From: Fonsecaea monophora | Lineage: Eukaryota > Ascomycota > Eurotiomycetes > Chaetothyriales > Herpotrichiellaceae | Direction of reading: 5' to 3' | Length of the DNA stretch: 64,000 nucleotides | Assembly: GCF_001642475.1 (NCBI RefSeq) | Contig: NW_019173974.1 | Coordinates: 1-64,000, forward strand | The notes under the pieces: generated by a model | Databases searched by the model: none | What the model saw: the letters and a program-made list of their open reading frames with translations, nothing else | What the model was told of the DNA's origin: nothing | Part shown: positions 10,298 through 22,536 of the stretch, one piece after another | Numbering within the stretch: the first letter of the stretch is position 1 | Layout: every line of letters starts with the position of its first letter | Made by a program: the position numbers and the translations under genes

Positions 10298-12121
10298 ACC
10301 TTGTGTTAAAAAGAATCTGAATTGTTTCCCTTGCATCAATACGTGCGAGCCACCACAAAATCTGTATTCTGGGCATTCACTTGAATATGCCAGAAGGGGA
10401 TACATATGTTCCCACATGGCTCTAGAGAGGCAGCACTTTGTAGGGGCCTTGTAGGAGACTCAATACCAAGACGGGCTCTCTATACAAAGAGCAGACCTCA
10501 ACACCGCATACGGAACTCACGTGTCTGCGCTCTTGGTTGTGTTCAACACATTCCCAACCCCAGATCCTGGCATTCGCGGAGACATCGAGCCAATAATAGC
10601 ACTACAACAGCCTGCCAGCTCCTGTCAGCCGTACGTGCGTCGCGCACAACTGTGTGATCAACCGGCTTCCGATGGAATCCCATGTCCGACGGGTGAGCCG
10701 CGTCTCTTTCCAGTGTGGGGCACCTTGCCAGGGACGGACCAGCCACATGTCTCTTCTTTGATTTACTGGGTAGTAGGATGAGCCGACTAAAACGTTCGAT
10801 ACTTGCTGGAGAAGGCTGAGACAAAGGGGAAATAGCACAGGCGAACATAGTCCAAAGCCTCATGAATCTGAGACGGCGACCGTTGTCATTCTTGTACTTG
10901 TACGCAGGCCAGGCGTCGAGGCGCGGGAGGATCAAATTATCGGACTGCACATTTGTTCAACGCCTGAAACGAGCCAGTTTGATTGGATTGGGCCGCCGAA
11001 GACGCAGACAAGCCTTGAGTGGTTGATGGAAGATGAAGGAGGGGGCGGTATGTCAGCCCTATCGACTCTTAGTATCTGTGTCTTTCCCAGTAATATCTTA
11101 CCATTCTGTCTTGGTATCTTGGTGGTGTGGCCATTGCGGTGACACTTGGGATAAATCTGAGCTCGAAAAACCAAGATTGAAAAAGGACTGTGTCCGAGGA
11201 GGCACAAGTACTCGGTACCTCTGAAGAGTGGATTTCACCGCTCTTTATCTGTTAGTCTGACTGGGATCTGGTAGAAGTCAGTGTTTTTCAGCCCCAAATC
11301 AGCCCTCGAATACATTAGGCATCAGACAATACGAGACGAACCACCCTGCAAAGCCACTAGAGCCCACCACTAGCCCTTAGCACAAGCTAGAAGCCCCCCC
11401 ATCTTGGCCACCACCTTTGTGCGTTCATTGTTTTTTCTTTCATCTTCTGCGTCTTCTGCTTGCAGTATGCGACTGATGGCAATGGGGCAAGTCGATTAAT
11501 CTGTAGTTGTTCAGGCGAGCTGCAATATCCCGGGACCCGAGTGAATGAATCAAGTTCTGACTTGCCTGAAGGACGGCGGATGGCGAACGGGACTGAAATC
11601 CTTCGTATCGCAGCCTGATATTTAGGAGGGGAAGACAGCCACTAGTCTTCTGTTCGGTACCCATTGCCCCCCGTACCATTAAGCATCATTACGGGCACCG
11701 TGGCCGCCGCTGCGATGTTGTCTGCCCTATTAGTACCTACTAGGGAGTAATTAGTAGTCAGCCGCCCTCTTCAGCGCATCCAACACAGCCGCAGCCGCAC
11801 GTCCCTCTCTGCTTCTATCGCTGCATACCTCTTCTTCAGCTGTCTGTCCCATTCTCAAAACACCCCATTTTCCAAATCTTGCCCATCCCAGCACTGACCA
11901 CTACTGACTGAGAAGTTGGGTTCTCGTTGCCTCGTCGTACCATCATCGCCCCCAAGCCAGTGCTCTTTCCTTCGCTCAGCCACCAACTTGGTCTTGCCTT
12001 ACCAATCCAAATCACCTCGTGTTGACTGCCGCCAAACAACAAAACTCCTTGCAACTATAACGAAACCACTCGGCTCCCTGTACTCGCTCTTTCCCTCGCT
12101 CTGCTCTTCAATGTCGATGTC
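10298..12121. other. Gene-free interval; promoter side of the Hsp70-like gene
   Basis: About 1.8 kb between two plus-strand genes. No frame longer than about 135 codons and none with motif content. The last 350 bp (11770-12121) are C/T-rich, as is common just upstream of fungal start codons. Confidence 0.6.
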
Positions 12122-14480
12122 ATGAGCTCGCGCTTCAAGTCTCTAGGCTTCGGTTCCAAACGAAAGAGCAGCGCCAACATCCAATCCGCCTCAACCACTT
12201 CCACGTCGGTCGCTTCACCCAACGGCTCCATCTCGAACGCCACGACTCCTCCCCCTCCTCAAAACTCCTCGCAAACCAGCCTGCCGCCCATGAATCCCAA
12301 CCAGCCAGGCGCGCCTGGACGTCCTCCCAGTTACCAGTACAACACCGTCCAGGGACGTCCTCAGTCGCCAATGCCACCTGCTCAGAACCAGATGGCTCAT
12401 CACCCTGCCCCCATCGATACCAGGGCCGGTGCTTATGTTGGCGGCGCTCCTCAGTTGGGTCCACCTCAACCCCCAGGGTATGGCGGTGCATACGGGCATC
12501 AGAATATCGGTCCACAACCGGGCATCCAACATATGGCTAATCAATACCCACCGGGTGCTCGTCCCGCAGAGGTTGAGGGCGCTGGGAGGAGCAAGGCCCA
12601 GCTGATTGTTGGCATCGATTTTGTAAGATTTGCACTGTTCAGGATAATTGTATCGCGTGGGTTACTGACTGGCTTCTTTCTTGCTTAGGGCACCACTTTC
12701 TCGGGTGTGGCATTCGCCTTCGCGACGAACACGGAAGCAAAAGAAGATATAATAACAGAATGGCCAGGTGCGGGCAATCAAACAAAACAAAAGGTGGGTC
12801 GGAGCAGACACCTCGGCCAAAAACTTGTGGCGTAGGACTGACCAGAGTAGATTCCCACCGTTCTATACTATGACCAATATCAGAAAGTTGTCGGCTGGGG
12901 TCCAGACATTGCGGACGCCCTAGCTCCCACAGGCTATCCCAAACCAGGCGTGCAAAAAGTTGAATGGTTCAAACTGCAACTCATGCTTTCAGGCAACACT
13001 TACATCGACCCTATTAACCTGCCTCCTCTACCACCCGGGAAGTCCGAAATCGATGTGGCTGCTGATTATCTCTTCAAACTTCGGCAAGCCATGAGAGTCC
13101 AGCTGCAAAAGACATTGGGTGAGGTCTTCAACAGAGAAGAGCGGAATATCCGATACTTTCTGACCGTGCCCGCTATTTGGAACGATGCCGGCAAAGCAGC
13201 CACCAGGGCGGCAGCCATTCAAGCCGGATTCATTCGTGATGAGAACGACAACCGACTAACGCTCATTACCGAACCCGAAGCCGCAGCCATGTTCTGTTCC
13301 AAGACCGGCCTCCTCAACCTCAAGATTCATGATGCGGTCCTGATCGTAGATTGCGGCGGCGGCACCGTTGATCTGATTGCATATGAGGTCGAAGAAGAGA
13401 CTCCCTTCACTGTTGCCGAGTGTACGGCCGGAAGCGGCGACTCCTGCGGTTCTACTGCTCTCAACCGTAACTTTTCCAATATCTTGCGCGCAAAGATCAG
13501 GAAGATGAAGTTGCCTGATGGATCGAAAACCGCCGGCCGAGTATACGCCAAATGCATTATGGACTTTGAAAACAGAATAAAGGCAGATTTCCGCAACAAT
13601 GGTCAGAAATGGGCCGTCGATGTTGGTATCGAGGCTGAGTTCCCCGAAGCCGGCATTGAAGAGGGCTACATGACGTTCACCAATGAGGAAATCCTTCAAT
13701 GCTTCGAACCCGTGGTCAACAGAATCCTGGAGCTTGTTCGCAACCAAATTATTGCTATCCAAGCGCAGAACAGATCGTTACAGAATGTTCTTGTGGTGGG
13801 TGGGTTTGGTGCATCCGAGTATCTCTTCCAGCAGATCAAGCTGCATGTTCCCCCACAGTTCCAATCTAAAGTTGTCAGACCCATGGATTCGGTGGCTGCG
13901 ATTGTCAAAGGCGCCGTCACGGCAGGTATTACTGAGCGCGTCATCACCTCCCGCGTTGCGAGACGACATTATCTCATGGCGACCCTTCAGCCGTTCAAAG
14001 AAGGTCACCATCCTGAACAATATCGCGTGCCGAGCCTTGACGGCAAGGATCGGTGTAAATATACAAGACAGATTTTCGTTCAGAAGGGCGAGAGAGTCAA
14101 GATTGGTGAGCCGGTCAAGGTCTCGTTTTTCAGACAAGTCGCACCTGGGGCGACGTTGATGTACGAAGACATTCTTTATGCATGCGATGAGGATGTTTGG
14201 TGAGTTTCCTGCGTCGTCTTTGCCCTACTTCGTGGTGTCCAACTAACCGTATAATAGTCCTGAATATACCAAAGACCCACGCATCAAGGAAGTAGTCACT
14301 CTTACTTCGGATTTGTCAAGAAAGAACCTCGAAAAGGACTTTGAAAGAATGGATACTCCACAGGGCACATTCTACAGAGTGTACTTCGATATTTACCTGA
14401 CATTGGATGGGTCCGAGTTTAATGCCGAATTGGTGTGTCAGGGTGAAGTGATGGGAAGGTGCAGCGCAAGATTCAGATAA
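12122..14480 (+). CDS. HSPA12-type Hsp70-like ATPase with proline-rich N-terminus
   Basis: Exons 12122-12622, 12689-12793, 12851-14199 and 14258-14480 give about 725 aa; all three introns are GT-AG and keep frame. Residues 1-160 are low complexity (Ser/Pro/Gln/Gly, many PPG and QPG stretches) and probably disordered. The actin-like ATPase fold starts LIVGIDF/GTTFSGVAFAF across the first intron, continues with LIVDCGGGTVDLIAYEVEEE (phosphate 2) and NVLVVGGFGASEYLFQQIK (adenosine). The substrate-binding domain of true Hsp70 is absent; the C-terminus is a short beta-rich region ending GEVMGRCSARFR. This matches the fungal HSPA12A/B-like family, whose biochemical role is unsettled. It lacks a signal peptide, so it is likely cytosolic. 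Confidence 0.88.
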
Positions 14481-15393
14481 ACCCGTGGATGAAAGTCTGG
14501 ATATCCCCTGGACAACAAGGACGGTCTCAACTTCAAGAGTGGAAGCATGGCAATTGAGAGGAACGAAAAGAGAAAAAGAGAAAGGGGTGATTTAATGACT
14601 GGTAAGGTTGGAGACGACATATGAAGCAACGACAGCGCGGACAGAAAGAAGAGAGTTTGGGAATGTCCCGATATGGGCCAGGCTACACTTTGACGATTGT
14701 TGATGTGGACACGATCACAGAGCAAGTACCACAAGCTTGAGATGCATGTCTTCGGAGGGTTGACGATGGTGTCGTGGCCACAATGACGTTGACACGACGT
14801 GAAGATTAAGACGGGGAAAAAAGCCAGGAGTTGCATATTATCCATGAGCGAAAGGAATGACACTTTTTTGGAGGACGCGAGATACAATAAACCAAATGGG
14901 TCGAATCAGATTTAACCTTTGAATCCAACGGGATGTTTTACTGCAAGAAGATGTGATATGCGGCAGAGAGCTCGGATAGAATTGCTGGATCCTCGATGAC
15001 TCAATCCTGTCGATGCAGCCCTGTCCTCTTATCTCAACAACGGCCGATGGATGGGTTGCCACACGACTTCCAGGCGCACCCTTGTCCCCGAGTTCGATAA
15101 GTGAAGAGGCAGGGTAAAGATGACATTCCTTTCCTCCTCTTTGCTTGTGTGTGTGGTGTTCAATCAATTCCACTAACACGGCCCTCTGTTCGGGTTGACC
15201 GTCTCAAGATGGTGGGAATTCCTCGCTGCTGGATGAGTTGGGTATCTGTCCCTTCAGTGCGAGATTCCCCATCTAGCTCTTGAATGGGCATCGATCGCAT
15301 ACAAAAAAGGCGGTGCGCTGTGACTGTACAAGCAGAGATAAGGGGCCTTCGGAAAGGGAGGGACAGTCTAGAAGGGCCTCGAGGATGTGTGCA
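14481..15393. other. Convergent 3' intergenic region
   Basis: 913 bp between the stop codons of the Hsp70-like gene (plus) and the methyltransferase gene (minus). No supported feature. Confidence 0.6.
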
Positions 15394-16962
15394 TCAGAGC
15401 TTCCTCGCGACCCAGTGACTGCACCGGTAGCGGTTCTGTAGTAAGCTGTTCGGGTCCTGGACGTAGCCTGAATCTGCAGGGAGGATCTCGTGGGAAAGCA
15501 CCTCAAAGCCCAAGTGTGAAACCAGCTGAACGACTTCCTCGTCTGTGAGTTCGACGGACCCCGGTTCGCCGATGCCTTTGTCTTCCAGGTCGGGTTTGGG
15601 TTGGGTTTTGGTTCCAGCTTCAGCCGGTTCGCCGTCGTCGCCGTCTTCGTCTTCATCTTCATCTGTATTCCCTCCGGGAACACGGTTGTCAAAGTGCCAC
15701 AAGAGGGGCCCGATGTTGATCCACACACCATCAACCTTCAAGCAATTGCGAACTGTCTCGATATATCGAATGAGGTTTGGAGCCGTATCGATGAAGAATA
15801 AAGACACCAAACCATCGAACGTCTCCCTGGACTCTGGCGTTGAGTAGGAAAGAACGAAGTCTCCCGCGGTCATGTTCATTTCACCCACCGCTGAACCGGC
15901 AGCGACCCGAGCAGAGAAGGCTTGACCAGGATGGATGTCTGGGATTGTGAAGCATCTGAGTTGATTTGCCCGAGATTCGACGTTGGTGAACGTATGTGCA
16001 AAGGGATAGATTGAGTACTGATCGGCCCTTTCGGTACTGTTGAGAATGAAATTGCTTGCGAATAATTGGTGATAGGAGATTTCATTGCCTGTCGCGTGGA
16101 AGCCTCGTAGAGCGAGTTCAAAGAGGACACGGCCGAGCCCGGCACCTGGCAAAAGGAGCGACGGAGACTGATTCTCGGTTCGTGTCGTGGAGAGATGTGC
16201 GGCGAGGTCTGAGATTATCATGTTGAGGAGCGGTTCGACCTCGCGAGTGAAACCTTCGTAAGACCAATCTCTGTAGAACTGACGGATGGTAGAGTGAGCT
16301 TTGGCCATGTCATTTGGTTTGGCCTTCCCTTTCCAGTTCATCTCGGAGTCTTTGGGTGGGTTTTCGGGGAGGGCGAATGCACTTAACCCCAGCTGAAAGA
16401 TTTGCTCTGCTAAGTCGGCATTGTGGTCTATTGCATCATCAACGGCACTCAGGGTGTCGCGGATGGAAAAGGGTGGAGCGGCAAGCATTCGCCATTGAGC
16501 TGATGGGAGAGCGTAGAAATTCTGTCTCCTCCGATGGGTTGTGTTGAAGTGTGAGTTAATCCGGTACTGGCTTCAATCTAGGTCAGCTATATTCCAGGTT
16601 AGTTACGGGAAAAAGGGTATTGAAGAAGCCGAGAACAAACGAAGGGCCAGAACAGAAGCATAGATACCGCCTGAGAAGCTGGTTGTTCCTTTGCGTAAAT
16701 GACAGCTTGAACCTCGCCTTCATGAAGCCGCACAGCCGGTCATCGAGACCAGTGCGAACAAAGACCCAGCACATACGGCCTTGCCATCTGCGCACCCAAG
16801 GACTCGCTTGGAGCATCAAATGCTCTAGTCCACTTACTGGAAGGAATCCAGGGCAGCGAAAATGACTCGCCGTTCTTGAGGGTCAGCCAAAGGACCTGCG
16901 TCGTCAAACAGTGGGCTGGGTTGTGGTAAGGCGGCATCCTGGGTGTTTTGGACTGTAGCCAT
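15394..16962 (-). CDS. CARNMT1-like: N2227-family methyltransferase (carnosine N-methyltransferase-like)
   Basis: Two exons, 16962-16838 and 16570-15394, give about 433 aa. The splice makes ERRVIFAALDSFHQYRINSH followed by FNTTHRRRQNFYALPSAQWRML, the conserved N-terminal block of this family. The SAM-binding motif is LLLPGAGLGRVLFELALRGF, followed by ATGNEISYHQLFASNFILN. Later blocks are DGLVSLFFIDTAPNLIRYIE and VDGVWINIGPLLWHF. Known activity of homologues: SAM-dependent methylation of a carnosine/histidine imidazole to give anserine or 3-methylhistidine. A 40-residue Asp/Glu/Lys/Pro-rich insert follows LLWHFDNRVPGG. The 267-nt intron is long for this genome; no internal exon was needed. The yeast homologue is YNL092W. 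Confidence 0.88.
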
Positions 16963-17340
16963 TCCTGGAGAGGTTCTGGCAGCGACGGGCGCAGTAGACT
17001 ATTGCTGCTGAACAGAGCTTTGGGGAATGTTGACGGCTTACATTGCTACAGCAGAAAGGCTGGAACTGCGCATTGGGGTTGAAGTCGCAGGCGGTGCCAA
17101 GCCAGATAAAGATATTCACACGAGTCTCTCCATCTCCCATTCTCTCAACTCTCAACTCTCAAATACAACTCAATCACTCACTCCTCGTTGTATTCAACTT
17201 CACACAAGCTGTGCTGCTGTCCCCCCGTGAAATGATCCCTCCCCTCAATTACATTGCCGACCTGTTCGTCAATCTCTCTCATAGCTAAAACTCCAATTTC
17301 CAGCCCACCACCGTCGGGCCTTCAAGGCTCCTAAGCTGCC
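16963..17340. promoter_or_regulatory. Compact divergent promoter (methyltransferase / PAC4)
   Basis: 378 bp between start codons. The PAC4 side is C/T-rich with repeated CTCAACTCTC and CAATCACTCA runs (17135-17190). No specific operator recognised. Confidence 0.5.
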
Positions 17341-17796
17341 ATGGAACCCTCCTTCAAACCTGTCCACATCTCATTCCCCGTGCCCCGGCACCCTCATCTC
17401 AACTTCCATGCACACCTGAGTTTCATAGGAAATTGCAGCATGGTCCTTTTGACCACCACCGACATTGGCCACACTGAGAGCACTCTACCGCCCATGGGAA
17501 GTTTTGTCTACGCAATGCCTGCCGTACGTAAAATTGACGTGTTGAGGGTTTGTTACAGCCTCCTAATAGAGTTCTAGATTGGAGACGACCGGAATGTGAT
17601 CAGCACGCCTCTCGCAACCTCGGGCTCCAACATTGACTATGCCACTAGAATGGCCAAGATACTTGCGCGGAAGATGAAACAGCCAGTGTATGTGGGCTGC
17701 AGCATGGATTTCTCTGGAACAACAGCCGAAGAGGAAATGGAAGGCTTCGCGGCCGTCGTCGATCAGATAATGGAGAGGTGGGACCTAAAATCTTGA
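17341..17796 (+). CDS. PAC4: Proteasome assembly chaperone 4 (PAC4/PSMG4-like)
   Basis: Exons 17341-17523 and 17578-17796, intron 54 nt, give 133 aa. The small alpha/beta protein matches the PAC4 fold: an N-terminal strand with VHISFPVPRHPHLNFHAHLS, then GSFVYAMPA/IGDDRNVISTPLATSG, then a helix ATRMAKILARKMKQPVYVGC and the terminal EEMEGFAAVVDQIMERW. The pairing of a short ISTPL segment with RxAxxLARK and QPVYV is the same as in human PSMG4. Known role: PAC3-PAC4 heterodimers guide alpha-ring assembly of the 20S core in the cytosol. Identification is by remembered family pattern, so moderate to good. Confidence 0.8.
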
Positions 17797-20700
17797 ACTG
17801 GCCCTGGTCCCTCACTTCCTCGTTGGGGTCAATGTTCTAGAAAGTTGTTAAAAAAGAGGTCCCCGACATGCAAGGATCGGTATCCTGAGCCCCTACGTGT
17901 CATTGGGTCGGGGACCAGACCTGGGCAAACAAATCGGTACTGTTCCTTCCCGTCACTGGAATTCGGCACTTTAGAGCCTCATCGACCATCTGCACCATTG
18001 CAAGAACCTGGAACCTGTTACTAAAGGCCTCCTGCTGCACCAAGATCGTCGCTTAGGCCCCTCGGAACTTGTGTTCACTGAGAGAAACACCTCGAGATCG
18101 ATCACCGCCCTTCGCCAATTTTCGGCAGGGTTGCCGGTTGCGAGGGAACCCTGGCGGCGATTCTGGCATCCCGGGGCATCTTTCCTGGTTAAGGTTGTTG
18201 ATCGAAGCTTGGCCTCTGACAGGCAGCAAAATACCCTAGGAACTGGAGGCGGAGCACACCTGGTTGACACCACTCAGAACCCTGGAGATTGACGGCCCTC
18301 AACGTCAGTAGAAAACTAAATTGGCAATCATCGGACCAAAAGGTCATAGTTCTAACCCTCTCCACGGCGTCTTACATGTCAACTACCTTTTGCGACCTCT
18401 ATTCAGAGAGAGTCGAGCTAGAGAGTTGAGGAGGTATGCAGCAAAACGCCTCCCGCCCTACCTTCTGCCAGGGCTTGTCGCAAATGGTGCCTTGCAGCAT
18501 CTTAACTTTCGGCGAGTCGCCGCGTCGTCTCCTCGCTGGAACGACCATCTTTTACAGAGTTTCTCACCTTCCGACTCCCCATATATCTCAGAATCTAATC
18601 GTGCCCCCGCACCCAAGCAACTCAATAGCGACTCTTGACAGTGCCCCCAATGTGGGTGTATACAAACATCCTGCATCGTCCAGGAAGTTCGAAGCGGTAG
18701 CTTCTTGGGATCGCCCAAACATGGGGTGTATCTGGCTGGTCTGACGCGTTATCGAAATCACTTTAACTGAGTCATAGTGTTTGGGTCAGATGACGGGGGA
18801 GGAGACAATCCGCCGCTTGCTTGCTGCAGCTTGTCGATCCTCCCCCAATCCTCGGCGTAATGGGACCAGTCCTGGGCTGCCTGGGTATCCCTATGACAAA
18901 TGCCACCAAAGGCCCTACTCGGAACACAAATCCAATAGCCACTTCGTGCCACTGCAACCATGAGCCAATAATCTCGTCGCGGACAATTATCATACCAGGT
19001 CTCGAGCAGCATAAGGAATAGATCGGGCGATGTGGTAAAATTAAGATCTTTTCCCTAACCATTCCAACACATGAGCAGCAGATTGGATCTGCCAAATCCG
19101 GTCGCGCCTATGGAACCTTTGCACAGATTCAATCCAGTTGTGAAACTAGTTGGAGAATCTATTGAAGACCAAGGAAGAATGCAATGTCGCTCGTTGTCGC
19201 TTCGACTTTTCGAGTGCTGGCCGCCGCACCCATGAGGTTGCACCCTATTTCAAGATACATATTACTTGTAATGCTGGGACTCGCCAAACACGATGTTTCA
19301 CAGAGGAGACGGAAAGAGTGGTGGGTTTCCAAACAACTACTACTAGGGAATGGCGAGCATGTCTGATCCTAGGCTGCACGAATGCGGGACTGCGATGCCA
19401 GGGGAAATTCCCACCTTGTTGCATTGCTTGCGAGCTGCAAAGTCGATCCTGTTTGAGGGTCGTGTAGATCCGAGGGAGGCTAAGTTCCGTCCCAACGGCT
19501 TGCCAGCAGTCCTTGCAACCGACTGGATGGCGTATCTCCTTGCTCCCAAGTAACCCTGGTTTGCTGGATCCCTGGCGTTTAATCTGAGTTCCAGGTCTCC
19601 TCAGAGCTGCACGCTAGTGCCAGAAACCAGTCTTCTGGAACTATTGGCCGTTTTCATCATTCTCTGGTTGTCTTCTGCGCCACCAATCCGAGGGGTGAGC
19701 GACAGTGGCTTGCGCGATCCTAAACAGAAGAGGAAAACGGTCGGGCTTTTGGATGGTTCTGCCCATCAGTTTGGGCGAGGTCACCGCTGCACATCATTGC
19801 TCACACGGTAAAATATTTGGCGATATTCCCCTACGGACTCTGTCCAATTCCGTTAGGGCTCGGGCCTAATTCTGCACGTCAATGGAAACAGACAAAGATG
19901 ACGGGGTTGAACGCCACAAACACTTGGGACCAAGGATCAGCTCTCCATTATTCCCAACTTCTGGCAGCGCCACGACTCGAAAAGGTACTCCGTACCTGTG
20001 GATCCTCAGATCCTGTTTTCCGTAAGTGATCCGTTTCTCCTCTCACTTTTACTTAGTATCATGTCCTGCAAGGTGACTGGCCACCCCGTCCTTCGAGAAG
20101 AGACCAAAGTCGCCGTGAGGTTGACTACGGAGGTATCCTCACCCCACCTGGAATCTTGCATCTGCAACAGCTTGTTCTCGGGGGCTTTCGAATATGCAGC
20201 TTTAGCTTTCAACTAATTCGTCACGTCGCAGAGACGCGGGCACTAGAAGGAAAATGAGCACTGGATCAAGTCTTGTCGTGGGGGAATCAACTTCGTAGTC
20301 AACAGAGATGAGGTTGACCGCTCTGGGATTGGCCAATGTTCAGCTTGGGGGACTAAATCACTCCCAACGAAGGGGCTCCCCTGCTTTCGAACCACCAGAA
20401 GCCCCATGATCGACGACGCAGAGTCCACCCCTGGTTGATGGCTGGCTGGCTAAGGGTGACGGCTCGAGTTCGACTTCCCCCGACGTATCCCTGTCGCATT
20501 CTCACGTTTAGATTGTTCATCTGATTGATACCAGTCGGAAGAAATGGGGGCAGAATGATCACACCCAGAGACGCAAAATTGGAAAGCCATGCAGCACTGG
20601 ACGACAAGGCAGAAAGATACGAGTCGATCCATCCTCAGCCCCAGGAATCATGCGCTTCACGTGTGGACCACCAGTATGTTCCACTTTGGTCTTGTTTACC

Positions 20701-22536
20701 GCCCTGTGCGCCAAAGTCTCAACATGAAGATTGAGCGTTTCAAGGAAGGAGGGAGGCTTTCAGAACATGTTGGCGCTCTCCTCTCCCCTTTCATATGGAA
20801 CCACACACATGTAAGAGAAATGCTGCAAGTGGCCGGTGTTTTCTCCGTATGCCCGAACAAGCGCACTGGATCTTCACTCAAAAAATGTCTCGTTTGGTCT
20901 ACAATCATGACCGAAATGGGCTGGTCGGATGTTTCAGGCACAGTGAAAGCCTTCTAGAACGAGTATTTCGCCGCAGATGAAGTTCAATAGATGAGCAGGG
21001 ATCAGGGCCTGTGAACCAGAGCAGCTCGAACCGAGTCCGGATGAGGTACGTGGATCGCCCATTTGTTTCTGATCTGCCCTGCCTATACATACTCGTACAT
21101 GGGGCCGCTTAGAGCTACCCAGCGACAGAAGCCAAAGGCCTATGATCGCCCTCGGTCCGCCTCCACAGGGGGCCCGCCACACAGGTAGTCAAGGGAGTCC
21201 GCCAATGTCAGCAACATGGGCGCCGTCACCACCGTCACCACCGTCATGATGGCTGAAGAACCGGTGATCTCGGTCGCAACCATTGATGCCACGAGTATGA
21301 CACCATGGTCTTATCATAGGGGAGATAGCCTCCTGGGACTCCTCAACTCGGTCGAACTCGTTGCTTGAAAGGCCCAACTTGGCCTTTAGAGAAGATGTAT
21401 CCAAATGTCTACTACGTATCATCTAGACGTCAAAGTTCCGGGATGTTCTCAGCCCAGACAATCCGAACTGTGGCTTGGTTATGGGTCAAACACTTGTCAT
21501 GGGTCCTCCCGGGCCACGTCCTCGAACAGGGGAACTCTTTTCGAGAATGGCTCCAGTGGTGTTTTTGGCGCAAATCAACTAGGCGGCAAGCCGAATGCCG
21601 GTCATGCCCCATTCGGCTGTTGAGAACGTTGTGGCTAGCTTCTTTCACTTCGGCTGCTAGAACCGGGGAGGCTCCTAGGAGGCCCTAGCTTTTTCAGGGT
21701 TGCGCATCAATCCGAATCTGCTCCCACTCAGACGTGGTTTTTGGCTTTCCGCTGATGTGCCCCAGCATCAAGTCAAGGTCTGCGGTCAGAGGGCCCTCAT
21801 CCACCTGTCTGGCTTGTTGGATCCTTGATCTTTTCCCAGTGGGACCCCTTCCATTTTTCTCTGGCACGCATCCCAACGCCACGCGCACCGGCAGTTCATC
21901 CTCGTGCGCCGCTCGTGGACCACCATCTCTCACACCCCTTAACGGGCCTTGAGCGGGCTAAGCTGCAGTGGTTCCCTCATCCCCTCCCCAATCTATACTT
22001 GTCCTTGCTTAGAGGTTTTGACGATCTGGCCCCAAATTTCGCTGGTTGCCGATCGACAGATCAGTGGGAAAAGGCGCATGGCCATCGCGAGACCACAGTC
22101 GCGCCCTCAAGACATCAGGTTCCCTCTGTCCGTTGGCAGCCCTCTCTACCTACTTGTTCTAGCCACAATTTCGGCAGACCTGACCTGACGGAGAAAGTGG
22201 CGACCACTCGCTTCGCAGTAACTCGCCATCCCTCAGTGGACCAGTAGGCCAAGGTCGGACATTTTTACCTTGTCTCCATTCCTGCATCTCGCTTCTGTCG
22301 TTGCAGTAACCTGTCGAAGAACAAAAGACGCCTGATCGGGGTCTCCATTGAATCGAGAGAGAAAGAGCGCCTCTTTGTTTGTTTGTTATGGATTGACGGT
22401 CCTGAACGCTGCTGTTGCTTCTGGATGCGGGTACGGAAAGTGGCGGGCATGTCTCGACATCCAACGAGAGATCTCGGATTTGAGTAGATGACATAAAGCA
22501 CTGCCCCCGGACACCTGCGATGCCTGGCGACTGTCG
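17797..22536. other. 4.7-kb gene-free interval upstream of a Zn2Cys6 regulator
   Basis: Base composition is ordinary (about 50% GC) and not low-complexity. Open frames are short (at most about 140 codons), overlap on both strands and show no domain, signal peptide or consistent splice chain. A hairpin-forming segment lies at about 20370-20405 (GGGGCT...AGCCCC). It may be a long regulatory region, a noncoding transcript, or a very old repeat. No tRNA or 5S rRNA pattern was found. Confidence 0.5.

Noticed and set aside
20340..20480. tRNA-like GGTTCGAAAGC arm on the minus strand
   Set aside because: T-stem does not pair properly and no matching D arm, anticodon arm or acceptor stem could be placed.
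21825..22247. 140-codon plus-strand frame before the first Zn2Cys6 regulator
   Set aside because: No motif, overlaps frames on both strands, and does not splice into the downstream gene.
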